In this document: in pieces, positions 12,241 through 23,529 of the stretch | Numbering within the stretch: the stretch's first letter is position 1 | Layout of the letters: the number at the start of each line of letters is the position of its first letter | Assembly (NCBI GenBank): GCA_039720395.1 | Contig: CM077827.1 | Span: 21,003,117 to 21,067,116, forward strand | DNA from: Liquidambar formosana | Lineage: Eukaryota > Streptophyta > Magnoliopsida > Saxifragales > Altingiaceae | Direction: 5' to 3' | Length of the DNA: 64,000 nt | Position numbers and translations under genes: made by a program | Notes under the pieces: model-generated | What the model was told of the DNA's origin: nothing | The model's input: the letters and a program-made list of their open reading frames with translations, nothing else | The model's database searches: none

Positions 12241-12685
12241 GCAAAATATCCTCTAGGGGTATCTTGTTACTTTTGCTTCTAAACCCATACTTTCCACCAA
12301 ATTGATGTCTTCAAGGTTCTCAAAGCATAAGTACGACATTTAAATCTTATTAGGAATTCTAAAAGAGCTTTTGGCTAGAGCAAAGTGCATTGGTCATTTT
12401 ACCCTGCATGGACCTCCAACTTCCATTAAATTGATTATGTTGAGGTCCCTAGATCGATGTAGTTCTAATCTAGGTCATGCTTGCCAATTATCTCATGAAT
12501 CAGATGTTAATTTGTGAGCAATCAGTAAACTCACATTTCTTTTTATAAACAAAACTATATGTTGGAATAGTTAATGGAAAAAGCAGTTTCTAATCTCCAA
12601 TTAACCTAAAATTAACATAATTCAAACAACAGACTTAATAAATGTGGTTTGTACATAAGGTTATTGAAGAGGGAAAGACTAAAAA

Positions 12686-13156
12686 GCATAGCCATTAAAA
12701 CTGTATCAAACTAGTAAACCGGGCCTTGGTCCGATTAAACCAGTTCAACAACACCCTCACACCTCACTCGATAAAAAATAAAATAAAATAGAGAATCTTT
12801 TTGAAGAAGGCAAGACTTGAACCAAGAAAGTGGGGTTCTTAAAAGCCCTCCCTACCAGTAGACCACTTGTAGAGTTTGTTAATATAATTGTTAATTTTAT
12901 TATTTAATACTATTACAAGTAAAAACACATATACAAAAGCCAAATATATTTAAAATAATACATATAATTATATAAATAATAAATGGTTCATATATATTTA
13001 AAATAATAATAATTTTTATACATACTTTCTCTTTATATCTTCTTTTGTTAGTTTACATTTTTATTAATTTTTTAATTGAAACACCGATCCGACCATTGAT
13101 TCGATGACCTTGCTTCTTAACTGGGTTGATGTTTGATTCGGGTTTAATAACTATGC
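12686..13156. mobile_element. MITE inside the CACTA element
   Basis: Imperfect inverted ends: GCATAGCCATTAAAACTG at the left and the complement of GCATAGTTATTAAACCCG at the right, followed on each side by a TATCAAAC / AATCAAAC match. About 470 bp, non-coding. I found no convincing TSD, so the superfamily is open. Confidence 0.45.
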
Positions 13157-15919
13157 TATAAAGTTTGATACCACGTGTAATTTGAACTTATCTCATTGTA
13201 TATAATTTAAAGAAATTTTGTCGATTTTAGTCAATTTCGATATCTAATGTATGCCTCGAAGATTTATTATCCATCTCAAAGTTGAGCCAGAAACAAATTT
13301 TTGCTACTCCTATTAGTTGGCTTAATTAAATTCAGTTTAAATCATCATTACCTAACAAATCTTGTCCTATGAGGATCAGCAACATGTATTAGGGGTTATA
13401 CTCTTACAGTGGCCCAATGTACCCCATAACCAACCAATGTAAAAGGTACAACCTCTAATAAAATCCGGTTCGTACATTGATCCGGTCAAGTGACCACATT
13501 AGTTCAACTGGTTTGGTCAAATGGATCAATCGGTTAAGATATATAATTAAGATCAAATTTATTATTATTTCTGTATAGAAAAATCTATCAAAAAAAGTGA
13601 AAAAAAAAAAATTGCATATAAGTATTATTAAAATTTCAAATTTCATGTTTTGTTTAATTTGAAAACTACTAACTAATAAGTCATCATTAGCATATAACAT
13701 TAAATATAAATAATAATAATTAAAATGAAAAACATAAAGTTGCAAAAAAAGCAGTTGTCTATTGGTTAGAATTTAACTTTTTCATTGCTTTATTACCCAA
13801 TTGATCTGGTCAGATCAGTGGGTCAATGGTTGAACCACTTGATCTGAATGGGTTATTTGGTTTTATAATTCTTTGGGTTGATTGAACTAATTGGTCCGAT
13901 AAGTATGTTGGGTCTAGTCGAACTTGGTTCAACCGGCTAGGTTGAGTTGCTTTTCAAAAAATTGCTTACATTAGTACATCCTCATAGGACTAGTTCTATA
14001 TTACCGAATGTCTTTAGTGTAGACATAAGATTTTGGAATAAAATGATGGTGATATGGGAAAATAATATTTATGAATTATTCTATATTTAAAATTTTAATA
14101 ATATAATTCATCATGCTAACTGGTTCGAAAACATTTTTTTTATTTCAAAATTAAACATTAATCATGTGAAATTATATAAAAATACAACTTTTTTTTAAAC
14201 AACATCCTTTCGTAACGCTAAGTGACCACATGAACTACTATTATAATCTTTGAAATGACAACATTTTGATTCATTTTCGCTCAATTTTGCTGAAACAATG
14301 TGCCATGTACATTTAATCTATCTAAAAAAAATAATAAATAAAAAAACACTTATTTCCACACCATTTTAACTACATCCACACCTATCCATGAGGTTTGGAA
14401 ATAAACCATAGGGTGCGGATGTAGCAAAAAAGTTTTGGAATAGGCCAACCCCTCCTAAGGATGTAAAAAACGTATTAGGTTTTTGGCCCTCCCGCCTGAT
14501 CTCCATCCCCTTCATGCCTTAGGCTAAACAACACAGCCTCACCCTCTCTATTCTCCCTGTTATTCCATTCTCCTTCCTAATTAATCTCTCCCTCGTCGAT
14601 TCCAGGTAATCTTTCTCTCATTCTCTCTATCATTCTCACTTATCTATATCTATCAATCTCTCACTCTTTCTCTGTTTGTCGCTCTATCATGTATCAAACC
14701 ACGCATCTTGAATCAGACTCCTATTGGGGAATCATAGTTTGCATTGACAGCATCTTGGTTTGATTCAGGTGACTGCCTCTTCTCTTTTTAGTTTTCCCCT
14801 TATGTGGCTATTGCATTTATCCGATTAAGGGACTCTAATGCCCTGTTTGTTTACCAAGAAATTTCTCAAAAATGATACGAAAAAACCCTAAAAACAAGAC
14901 CTTTCATATAAAATAATCCAAAACACACGCCCAAATTTTAAAATAGCCATGGAAACCCATAAAATTTTATTGTCAGGAATGCATTGATTCCAATAGGTTT
15001 CTTCCCATTCAAATTTATAGAAGTTCTATATCTTGTAGAAATAGACAACGATTTTCTTTAGTCGATTTCTGAATTGGGTGCTTTAAGTAGCTTGGTGAAA
15101 TTCAAAAAGGTTTTGCTAGCAATGTATATAATTCGACAAGGTACCACCTAAGCTTGGTGGATAGTAAGAATGAAGTTTTGTGATTAAATTAATGTTGTGA
15201 ATATATATCAAGTCCCAACCCATGATCTCACTAGGTTTTAAATTACTTTTGGTTCAATTGAATCATTTTCCAACTTTATAAGGCAGTGCAGGAAGAGTTG
15301 CCTTTCATTCTAATTAGATAGTATAATTAAGTTGACAAGGACATGCATCAATGTGTTTGCCACTAGCCAACCCAGGTTGTGGTCAATGAGGTGTGGACGG
15401 TTTTAATGGGGAAGATCAAGCTAGCGAAGAGTGGCCTCAAAAAAATGAGACAGCCCACCAAAATCATATATACAATAGAATATTAGTTTTTAAAAACCCT
15501 TTTGAGGGAACTTTATGATGTTGACTCCTACAGGAGGGTCAACACAGCAAAGAGGTACTATTACATAAAGAGAGTAGATTGAGTTGGTCAGGTGGGGTAG
15601 AAAATTATACCAAAGATTTTTCTTTTCTCAAAATGGGGCAAGATTGGTGTCATTACTTGAATTAACAACATTTAATTTTTGTCTAACAATGAATGTAAGA
15701 AGGATTATATATATATATATATATATGTCAAACACATGTATCCTTGCCAACTGATTTTGTAAAGATCTTTAGCACTCCCTGTTGTCTTTGACTAGTAAGG
15801 GAAGTCAGATTATAGAAACGAATGCATTATAACAAAAATCCCCCTCCCCCCTCTTTGAATTTTTTCCTCAATTGATTTTCAACCACTATATTGAATAATA
15901 ATATTCATTAACTGATTTG

Positions 15920-16127
15920 GGTCAGGTGTTATATCTATGGGTTGGGTGGGTTCTGTTGGTTGTGGTTTTGTAGTACATGGTGTTGTTTGTAATGATGGGT
16001 GTCTCATTATGTTTTAAGTTGTGCGTATCGTGCTACGTACTGTCTTCTATGGTGTCCTCATTTTCCATTTTTATTTAATAATAAAATTATCTTTGCCCAT
16101 CAAAAAATAAATAATAATAATAATAAT
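15920..16127 (+). mobile_element. LINE 3' end fragment
   Basis: A GT-rich stretch ends in TTTAATAATAAAATTATC, then a CCCATCAAAAAATAAATAATAAT tail. This is the usual look of a plant L1-type LINE 3' UTR and poly(A) tail, strongly 5'-truncated. No clear TSD was found. Confidence 0.5.
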
Positions 16128-16521
16128 TCACTTAGAAACTGCAGTGCTTGATAATCAATAGCACAATTTCTTTTGACTAGTGAGAGGGAAGAGACATAAT
16201 TAACAAATAGAGTAGAGGTAATCAAATCTATCATGAACATCCTAAATTCATGATACAATAATTAAGCCTATATATCAAACACTTAGAATTGTGTACTTAA
16301 CTATTTCATATTGAACAATATATATTTGTGTTCTTATGATAGCAATTATTATACATGTTAATGTTGAGGTTTTAATATGAATTGAATGTGAAATATATGT
16401 TATTTTATATAGTTATCAATAGTTATATATTTATCTCATATAGTTACTAATATTTTACAGGTTGATGCTTGATCTAACGAGAATATAACTATAGCAAAAA
16501 GTGAGGTTTCCATGAAGCAAT

Positions 16522-16566
16522 GAGGATGAATATGAGGAAGAAGATCTCGAAGATGATTTCGTCTAA
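16522..16566 (+). pseudogene. Possible CACTA protein C-terminal tail
   Basis: The frame reads EDEYEEEDLEDDFV and then a stop, a very acidic tail of a kind I associate with CACTA-encoded proteins. It lies between the last non-coding part and the right subterminal array, where a terminal exon is expected. The same frame has a TGA just upstream, so it is broken or is the end of a short exon. Weak evidence. Confidence 0.25.
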
Positions 16567-16829
16567 CCAATGTTGCTACATTCTTTCATTTTTTAAAAGT
16601 ATTTATATACTCAGTTTTATAGCATGATGAGCTTTGGGGTATATTTATGTTTGATACAGATTTCTTACATACTATAAGTTTTACTATTTAATGAAAATTT
16701 ATAGACATTGGTAAACAAATGTCATTGGTTCCATAATGAATTATGTGTGAATATCCTAACTAAATTGTGTATTAATGTGCAACGGAAATTTTTTTTGACA
16801 ACAAAGTGTGTTGTTGCTATAATTTAATG

Positions 16830-17500
16830 CTATAAGACTTTTTTAGACACTTTGTGACATCTTTTGGAATCGTTGCGAATATTTGTGGTGATGGGTTCCT
16901 CATCATTTGTAACGATTTTATATCATTGCAAAATGTGTTTTTCTCGATCAATTGGGACTTTAGTTACGAAATTAGTTCGTCATTAAAAAATGCTTTTGCA
17001 ATGATTTCACGTTTCATCGCTATTGTTGTTTGCAGGGATACTTTTGCAATAATTTGTAACGGCTTTTATAGTCATCACAAATAGTTATAGTGACGATTTC
17101 TTTATTATTTGTGACGACATTTAGATACCGCAACATTTGTTTTTTGTGACAACTTTTTGATTTTTTGCTATGACATTTTGTCCTCACTAAAAGAACATTT
17201 TGCAACAATTTTATGGTTCGTCACAAATAGCTATAGTGACGGTTTGCTCAGTATTTGTGACGACTTTTAGTTTTCGCAAACTTTGTTTTTTGTAACAACT
17301 TTTTGATATTTTGTGATGACATTTGGTCATCACCAAAAAAAAATGTTTGCGATGACTTCATAGCGTCGTCGCAATTATTATTTGCGACGAGGCTTTTTGC
17401 AACGACCCTGTGACGACCTTTAAGTCATCGCAATAAGTTTTAGCGATGGCTTTTTCATCATTTGCAATGACTTTTGGCCATCACAAAATGTGCATTTTCT
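16830..17500. repeat. CACTA right subterminal repeats
   Basis: The counterpart of the left array: repeated units such as TTTGTGACGACTTTTAG and TTGCGATGACTT in both orientations up to the terminal inverted repeat. Confidence 0.8.
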
Positions 17501-18827
17501 TGTAGTGACATGAGGAAGAATATGGGTGGAAGACACCAAGCCTAGCCCCTCTCTCTCTCTCTCTCCCCTCCGTTCTCTCTCTCTTGCTTTAGCTCTCTCT
17601 CTATAGCTCTTAAGAAGAAATATTAGATATGATGTTTATTGAAATGTATAGGGCATATACGTGGAGAAAGGTTTATATGTGGAGAAAGGAGGGGCACACC
17701 CACATGCGTGATTTTAACTATGTTTTAAAACTAATTCTGCCGACCCCAATCAATTAGAATCTAATTCTTAATTGAATTAGGCTTAAGTAAAGAAAACAAG
17801 GCAGATTCTGTTTGACCTCCAATCAATTGGGAATCAAAGCCCAATCAAATTGATGGGGCTTTAAAGAGAATGCATCCTAGTGTTCTAGGTAAACCCCAAT
17901 TGATTGGGGTACCAATCTTAATCAATTAGGAAAGCTTAAAATGCAAAAATGCATAAAATAAAATAGGCATGTCATGCCACTATTATGCATTTATCACATG
18001 TGTCATTTAAAACTCTATACAACCATCATGTACACATATCCCAATACATCAAAATCAACAACATGCCATGACCAAGCATGTAGGGATATTGACAAAACAT
18101 ATAATTATTGTGCATTATGTTTCTAAATGTTGTACTAAACAACTATGGTCCTTACAATATCACCTACCAATCCTCATTTGGCCCACCCCAAGTAACTTCT
18201 TGTTTTTTGGCCCATACTGTAGTTAAATGGGAGAATTGAGAATTTAGGATAATTCCATCATTTCAATGGTCAACCTTCGCTTGTTGATGTCCAAAAGGTA
18301 CATGTGCATTTGGGGCCATTCGACTTTTGCTATCATGACTTGACATGCATGAGATACAACACTGCAACATGCCTTGTGCATTGTCTAAATTCATTATACT
18401 CACTCTCTTAGAGTTGTATGCATGAACCACATATCACATCGTAACCCTTCATTCAGAATCTTGGGAAAAGTTGATGACAGTATTTTTGTACTAAAAGGCT
18501 TACCAAACAAAACCATCATTTTTTTTCTTAGTGTGTGCTCTAAGGACATATGTTAAAATATATTTAATGATGAAATAAGTGCATGTAAAAATATGAAAAC
18601 GCATAAAAAAATCACACAAATAGTATGGAACGATGTAAAAATACATAAAAATGATGCAAATAGTATAGAAAAATGTGAAAATACATTAAAAATTATGCAA
18701 ATATATTTTTGAGGTAGGCTATTGCCACTACAAAATTTTCATAAGCACCCCCCAATTTTTTTAAACTTTAAAGGTTATATAAAGAATATAAAATATTTTC
18801 ACAAAAATTAACCACTATATCCACTAG

Positions 18828-18998
18828 AAAACGTCATTTTAAACAACTTTGTAGAATAAAGTTTTTCAAAAATTTGTTGTTTAAATGGATTTTTTGGCAT
18901 TTACAATTTTTTTTTTAATGAAAAATGTTTAAAAAGTCCATTTAAATGATAGACTTCAAGAAAAATTTATTCTACAAAGTTGTTTAAAATGACGTTTT
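18828..18998. repeat. Fold-back (hairpin) repeat
   Basis: The arms read AAAACGTCATTTTAAACAAC and onward (18828 to about 18895), then its complement up to 18998, with a spacer of about 35 bases. Near the tips the match is almost perfect for 35 bases or more. Such a palindrome could fold into one long hairpin if transcribed. Probably a MITE. Confidence 0.75.
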
Positions 18999-19041
18999 TT
19001 TTAGAGGACAGTATGCGCACAGTTTTCGTGAAAATCTTTTA

Positions 19042-19200
19042 CGCAACATTTGGATAAAAAATTTATATGTGGAATTTGTCTCTTGAGATGGAATTTTTAA
19101 AATTTTTATAAGGATTTTTTCCATCTCATTCTTATAAAATTTTTGATAAATTCCTTCTTAAAAGCAAATTCCATCTAGAAATTCCTTATCCAAACATAGC
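19042..19200. mobile_element. Small MITE with GTTTGGATAA ends
   Basis: The left end GCAACATTTGGATAAAAAAT and the complement of ATTCCTTATCCAAACATAGC at the right form imperfect inverted termini of about 35 bp. Internal sequence also folds (TTTTTAAAATTTTTATAAGG). Non-coding. No clear TSD. Confidence 0.5.
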
Positions 19201-19950
19201 ATTATATTTTTTTTATAAAACCTTGAAATGTTTAAAACAACTAGAGGTATTTAAAAAATTTTGTGGTGTCAATAACCATCCCTATATTTTTTAACGGAAT
19301 TATTATTCCATTTAATGCATCTTTAACATGTGTCCTAATGACGTACGTTAATAGACCCATCTATCAAGTGGAACTTTTAATGGTGAAATTAAAAGATATG
19401 ATTTGTTATGAAAATTCAGAGGCCAAACATTTAAAACGCAAACATCACATTGTACCCAATCCCCACCTACTTTAATTAATGCATTCCCATTAGGAAGTTT
19501 TGAACAATGGAAGAAGTATTATTCGTCGCCTTAAGGACAATTCCAAACACTTAAAAAGCCATAATTTCAAACCATCTAATATGGAGGAGTTTAAGGAAAA
19601 TAGTATGAAAGCAATCAAATAGGTTTTATTAATTGAGATTATGACTTTCCATTACTCTAATAGGAATATAGTTTCCAATGCTGAAATGGCAAGATGTGAT
19701 TTGGTTGTGGTAACCCAATGGACATGGCTTTTAAATTTCTAATTAAATGGAGCAGATAAGGCAATCCCCACGTGATTAAATGCATTCCCATTTAGCAAAG
19801 CGTTGGCCCCCATTGGCCGGGTTTTGCTCTTTATACGCCACCACTCAAGGACACGGTCCCCACACACCCTGCCCTGTCTTAATTTCACGACAAAAATGGT
19901 TTCAAAAACGGTTCTCTCTAGGCCGGATTGGGCTAGTCTGGCCCTTTTTT

Positions 19951-19958
19951 ATATATGA
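19951..19958 (+). promoter_or_regulatory. Candidate TATA box of the EIN3 gene
   Basis: ATATATGA follows a T run, about 100 bases before a CT-rich leader (20051-20100) and 205 bases before the 5'-UTR intron donor. A second TATA-like site (GATATATGG) lies at about 20031. The transcription start cannot be fixed from sequence. Confidence 0.35.
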
Positions 19959-20050
19959 AATAATATCACTTCCAAGTGGTAAAGTTTCACCCGACACCGA
20001 CATTTTCACTCGCCACTGAGAATTCTCCACAGATATATGGAAAATAAAGC

Positions 20051-20064
20051 CTCCCTCTCTCTCC

Positions 20065-20100
<36 letters not shown>
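20051..20100. repeat. CT-rich 5' leader of the EIN3 gene
   Basis: A (CT)n-rich run directly before the first splice donor. Pyrimidine-rich leaders are common in plant 5' UTRs. It likely lies in the first, non-coding exon. Confidence 0.5.
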
Positions 20101-20155
20101 GGGTTTTGACGATGACGAGGAGCTGCTAGTTGAGACGAATCTATAATATTTTTAG

Positions 20156-21218
20156 GTAAAAATTCTGGAGATTATTTTCTCTTTTAGTTTTCTTTCAGTG
20201 ATATTTGTTTCTTTCCTTTAATTTGTTTTCCTTGTGCTTTTTCTTTTCTGGGTTTTGCTAATTTTCCTTGAGCTTTTTTCTTTTCTGGGTTTTGGTTGGA
20301 TTTCCCTATCCTTGATCGATCCATCACCCATGTAAATCGAATAGTACTGTCTTAGTTGTACTGTCTATTAAGATATTCGATTTTTAGAGACAAACACCTT
20401 CTCGCTATTTTAACTGGGAAAATTTTTTTGAGGTATTATTTTGGCTTGTTTTTTTTATTGATTTTGCCGATTTTAGATCCAAAAGGCCGTAATTCCTTCT
20501 GATTTACTTAGCTTGTTCTTGCTCTTTTTCTTGGTAATCTTCCCCGTACCGGTTTCCCGGGAAAGTTGGTTGGGGATTTTGGTGGGTACTTAGTCCCCCT
20601 CCCTCTGACATAACATATATGGTGAGATCTGAGGTTGGGTTGATGATGGGTAGATGGGTAAGACTGAAGCTGTTTTATTTTTTTATTTTTTATTTTAAAA
20701 TTATATGTAGTTATGTTTTTTTTTTTTTTTTTTTGTGATCTTAAGTTGTTAATTTGCAAGCGATTTGGATCTGTTTAATTTTCTTAGGCTCCGTTAATTT
20801 TGACGGAAAATTGATTCTGGGAAAAATTCGCAAAAATTTATCATGAAGTTCAGAAGAAATTCATTGTATGTTTTCAGTTGACTTCTGGGACGATTATTTC
20901 ATTTCTCCTTAAGTTTAGGTTCCTTCTGGATCTGGAAAGTGCAAGGGAAATTAAAGGAAAATGATTCAATTGTTAAGCAATTTTAAGCATTTCCTTTTTC
21001 CCTTCCCTCCTCCTTTAACAGTTTGCGAAACTTTTGCTTACAAAATATTTTCTACCCTAGCAAACGGAGCCTCTTAGGGAAAATAAATGGTATTTCTGCT
21101 TTGATGTGCATGATTGCTTGAAAATATGGACTAGTAGTGCAATTCTGCTACGTATGAGCTCCAATTATACAATTCTTATTGGGTTTTATGTTGTGCTCCA
21201 TTATATTGGTGTTTGCAG
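20156..21218 (+). other. Intron in the 5' UTR of the EIN3 gene
   Basis: A donor reading TTTTTAG then GTAAAAATTC (GT at 20156) and an acceptor TTGGTGTTTGCAG (AG at 21217-21218) bound a T-rich intron of 1063 bp. The second exon starts at 21219, 134 bases before the start codon. EIN3-type genes generally have an intronless coding region and an intron in the 5' UTR, which fits. The donor is predicted, not proven. Confidence 0.6.
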
Positions 21219-21352
21219 ATTCAAAGGATATGTGATTTGAGTAATTTCCAAGCTATATTTGCGGATAATTTGAGAACTTGGAGTTTGTTATTTGAATCCC
21301 CTTGGAAAATCCTGCAATTTCGGGTTTTTTTAGGGGTGTCTTGTCCGGAAAG

Positions 21353-23221
21353 ATGATGATGTTTGATGAAATGGGATTTTGTGGTGATCTTGATTTCTTA
21401 TGTGCTCCACTTATGGAAAAAGATGTGTCCGCCCCACAAGCTGAACCGGAGACCACCGTTGAGGATGATTACTCTGATGAGGATATTGATGTGGATGAGC
21501 TCGAGAGGAGGTTGTGGAGGGACAAAATGCGTCTCAAGCGGCTTAAAGAACAGAATAAGAGTAAGGATGGAGTTGATGCCACCAAGCAAAGGCAGTCACA
21601 GGAGCAGGCAAGGAGGAAGAAGATGTCTAGGGCGCAAGACGGGATTTTAAAATACATGTTGAAGATGATGGAGGTTTGTAAAGCTCAGGGTTTTGTCTAT
21701 GGGATTATCCCAGAGAAAGGAAAACCAGTGAGTGGGGCATCTGACAATCTGCGAGAGTGGTGGAAGGATAAAGTCAGGTTTGATCGTAATGGCCCGGCTG
21801 CCATAGCCAAGTACCAAGCGGATCATTCAATTCCAGGGAACAATGAAGGCTCAACTTCAGTTGGTCCCACCCCACACACTTTACAAGAGCTCCAAGACAC
21901 AACCCTTGGTTCACTTTTGTCAGCACTCATGCAGCATTGTGACCCCCCACAGAGGCGGTTTCCTTTAGAGAAGGGTGTTCCCCCGCCATGGTGGCCTACT
22001 GGAGAAGAAGAATGGTGGGGCCAACTGGGTTTGCCAAAGGATCAAGGCCCTCCACCTTACAAGAAGCCTCATGATTTGAAGAAGGCATGGAAGGTTGGTG
22101 TTCTCTCAGCAGTGATCAAGCACATGTCCCCTGATATCACCAAGATTCGCAAGCTTGTAAGGCAGTCTAAATGCTTGCAGGACAAGATGACAGCAAAGGA
22201 GAGTGCTACCTGGCTTGCCATCATCAACCAGGAAGAGGCCTTGGCCCGAGAGCTTTACCCTGATAGTTGCCCTCCTTTGTCCTCCGCTGGTGGGAGTGGT
22301 TCTTTTTCCATTGATGATTGCAGCGAGTATGATGTTGAAGGGGCTGAAGATGAACCAAACTTTGACGTACAAGAGTGCAAACCTAACAATTTCAATATGT
22401 CCAATTTGGAGATGGAGAGAATGAGAGAGAGGCTACCAGTTCCACAACCGCCTTATCCAATCAAGGGAGAAGCTGTCACTAACTTCGATTTTGTTCGAAA
22501 GAGGAAACCTTCGAGCGATTTAAACATGATGATGGAGCACAAGATCTATACCTGTGAGTTCATTCATTGTCCTTATAGTGAAATCCGCCACGGTTTTCAC
22601 GACAGGACTTCAAGGGACAATCATCAACTGACTTGCCCATGTAGAAGCAATTCTTCGGAGTTCGGAGTGTCGAATTTTCAGATTAATGAAGTGAAACCAG
22701 TTGTGTTCCCTCCATCCTTTGTCCAACCCAAGCTCGCTACTCCACCGGTTACCTCAGCCCCACCACCACCACCACCTTCCTTCGATCTATCAGGACTTGG
22801 AGTTCCAGAAGACGGGAAAAAAATGATCAGCGAGCTCATGTCATATTATGAGTCTAATATCCAAGGAAACAAGAACGTAAATCCAGGGAACGGCTCAGTT
22901 AGGCAAGATCAAAACCTTCTGCAGCCAAACATTCAATGTCAGCAGGACAAGTTACTCCATTGTCAAGGGGTTGTGATGGGGGGAAATTTCTTTGAAGATT
23001 CCAACATACCCAATAATCATCACATATTTCCACAAGAGGAAAGTCAGTTTGACCGGTGTAAGGTTTTGAATTCTCCATTCGAGACCAACCATGGTGACAA
23101 TACTTTCCACACGGTGTTCGGGTCTCCATTTGATTTGGCATCTGTTGACTATACGGAGAACCTGCCAGGAGTGGCAATAGGTGCATTCTCAAAACAGGAT
23201 GTCCCAATCTGGTACCAGTGA
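21353..23221 (+). CDS. EIN3: EIN3/EIL ethylene-response transcription factor
   Basis: Nuclear transcription factor that carries the ethylene signal from EIN2 to target promoters such as ERF1; in Arabidopsis it is destroyed through EBF1/EBF2. The 622-residue protein has the length of Arabidopsis EIN3 (628) in one exon. It opens [15 protein letters not shown], the family start; an open frame continues upstream without an ATG, so the first ATG (21353) is chosen. Visible in order: acidic stretch 37-50, basic [15 protein letters not shown], the DNA-binding core at about 80-300 with [19 protein letters not shown] (126-144) and [18 protein letters not shown] (211-228), an acidic linker at about 320-340, a proline run at about 469-475, and a glutamine/asparagine-rich C-terminus. 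No frameshift or internal stop. EIN3 and EIL1 cannot be separated from sequence alone. Confidence 0.97.
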   Translation: MMMFDEMGFCGDLDFLCAPLMEKDVSAPQAEPETTVEDDYSDEDIDVDELERRLWRDKMRLKRLKEQNKSKDGVDATKQRQSQEQARRKKMSRAQDGILKYMLKMMEVCKAQGFVYGIIPEKGKPVSGASDNLREWWKDKVRFDRNGPAAIAKYQADHSIPGNNEGSTSVGPTPHTLQELQDTTLGSLLSALMQHCDPPQRRFPLEKGVPPPWWPTGEEEWWGQLGLPKDQGPPPYKKPHDLKKAWKVGVLSAVIKHMSPDITKIRKLVRQSKCLQDKMTAKESATWLAIINQEEALARELYPDSCPPLSSAGGSGSFSIDDCSEYDVEGAEDEPNFDVQECKPNNFNMSNLEMERMRERLPVPQPPYPIKGEAVTNFDFVRKRKPSSDLNMMMEHKIYTCEFIHCPYSEIRHGFHDRTSRDNHQLTCPCRSNSSEFGVSNFQINEVKPVVFPPSFVQPKLATPPVTSAPPPPPPSFDLSGLGVPEDGKKMISELMSYYESNIQGNKNVNPGNGSVRQDQNLLQPNIQCQQDKLLHCQGVVMGGNFFEDSNIPNNHHIFPQEESQFDRCKVLNSPFETNHGDNTFHTVFGSPFDLASVDYTENLPGVAIGAFSKQDVPIWYQ

Positions 23222-23519
23222 AGAAGTTGCAGCAAAGAAGGGCAATTGGCTATTTTCTTGTTCTATGGAAGCTGTATATTTTCAATGGGTGGGGGTATAC
23301 TCAACCTTGGTCTGCTCTGATCAGGTGAAAAAACCTTTTGTTTTTTGGGGAAAAATTATGGTTAGGTTTCCGGTAATTTTCTTCCAATGTAGTTGCCATT
23401 TAGGTGTCACTATGTCTTAAGGATTAGAAGGTCATAAATGGGGGGTAATGAGAAAAGGGGGAGGCTCCCTCTTTTTTCAACCTGCTATTAGATATATATT
23501 GTGTGTGACTTGTTATATA

Positions 23520-23525
23520 AATAAA
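23520..23525 (+). terminator. Poly(A) signal of the EIN3 gene
   Basis: AATAAA lies about 300 bases after the stop codon, following a T-rich stretch and followed by a GT-rich one, as expected for a plant 3' end. Confidence 0.55.
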
Positions 23526-23529
23526 GTTT

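Larger units (their letters stand above)
11323..17507. mobile_element. CACTA (En/Spm) transposon, degraded
   Basis: CACTACAAAAAAA at 11323 and the complement of CACTACAAGAAAATGCAC ending at 17507 are textbook CACTA termini. They are flanked by perfect 3-bp TSDs, ACA at 11320-11322 and 17508-17510. Both subterminal regions carry arrays of a GCGACGACTTTT-like motif in both orientations. In 6.2 kb no intact transposase frame remains, so it is a deletion derivative needing an autonomous partner. A LINE 3' end and a MITE are nested inside. It is younger than LTR C. Confidence 0.9.
9194..18156 (-). mobile_element. Solo LTR C, minus strand, interrupted by CACTA
   Basis: On the minus strand the element begins TGTAAGGACC at 18156 and ends GGGTCGTGACG at 9194, close to the GGGTCGCGACA end of solo LTR A. 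ATATC flanks it at 9189-9193 and 18157-18161, a perfect 5-bp TSD. Without the nested CACTA element it is about 2.8 kb and non-coding. A TC-rich leader lies near 17550. It is probably a diverged relative of LTR A. Confidence 0.8.
18157..19770. other. Intergenic stretch with two small inverted-repeat elements
   Basis: Upstream flank of the EIN3 gene. Apart from the two fold-back elements listed separately (18828-18998 and 19042-19200) I see no gene. The few open frames (for example 19263-19475) are short, AT-rich and resemble nothing I know. Confidence 0.5.

Noticed and set aside
16854..17208. Open frames near the CACTA right end
   Set aside because: They are translations of the subterminal repeat array.
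21302..21352. Extended EIN3 start at a TTG upstream of the ATG
   Set aside because: The extension has no ATG and lies in the 5' UTR. Family members begin at the MMMFDEMG position.
21253..23207. Open frames antisense to or out of frame with the EIN3 coding region
   Set aside because: They are shadows of a strongly biased real gene. No splice sites, promoter or domain supports them.
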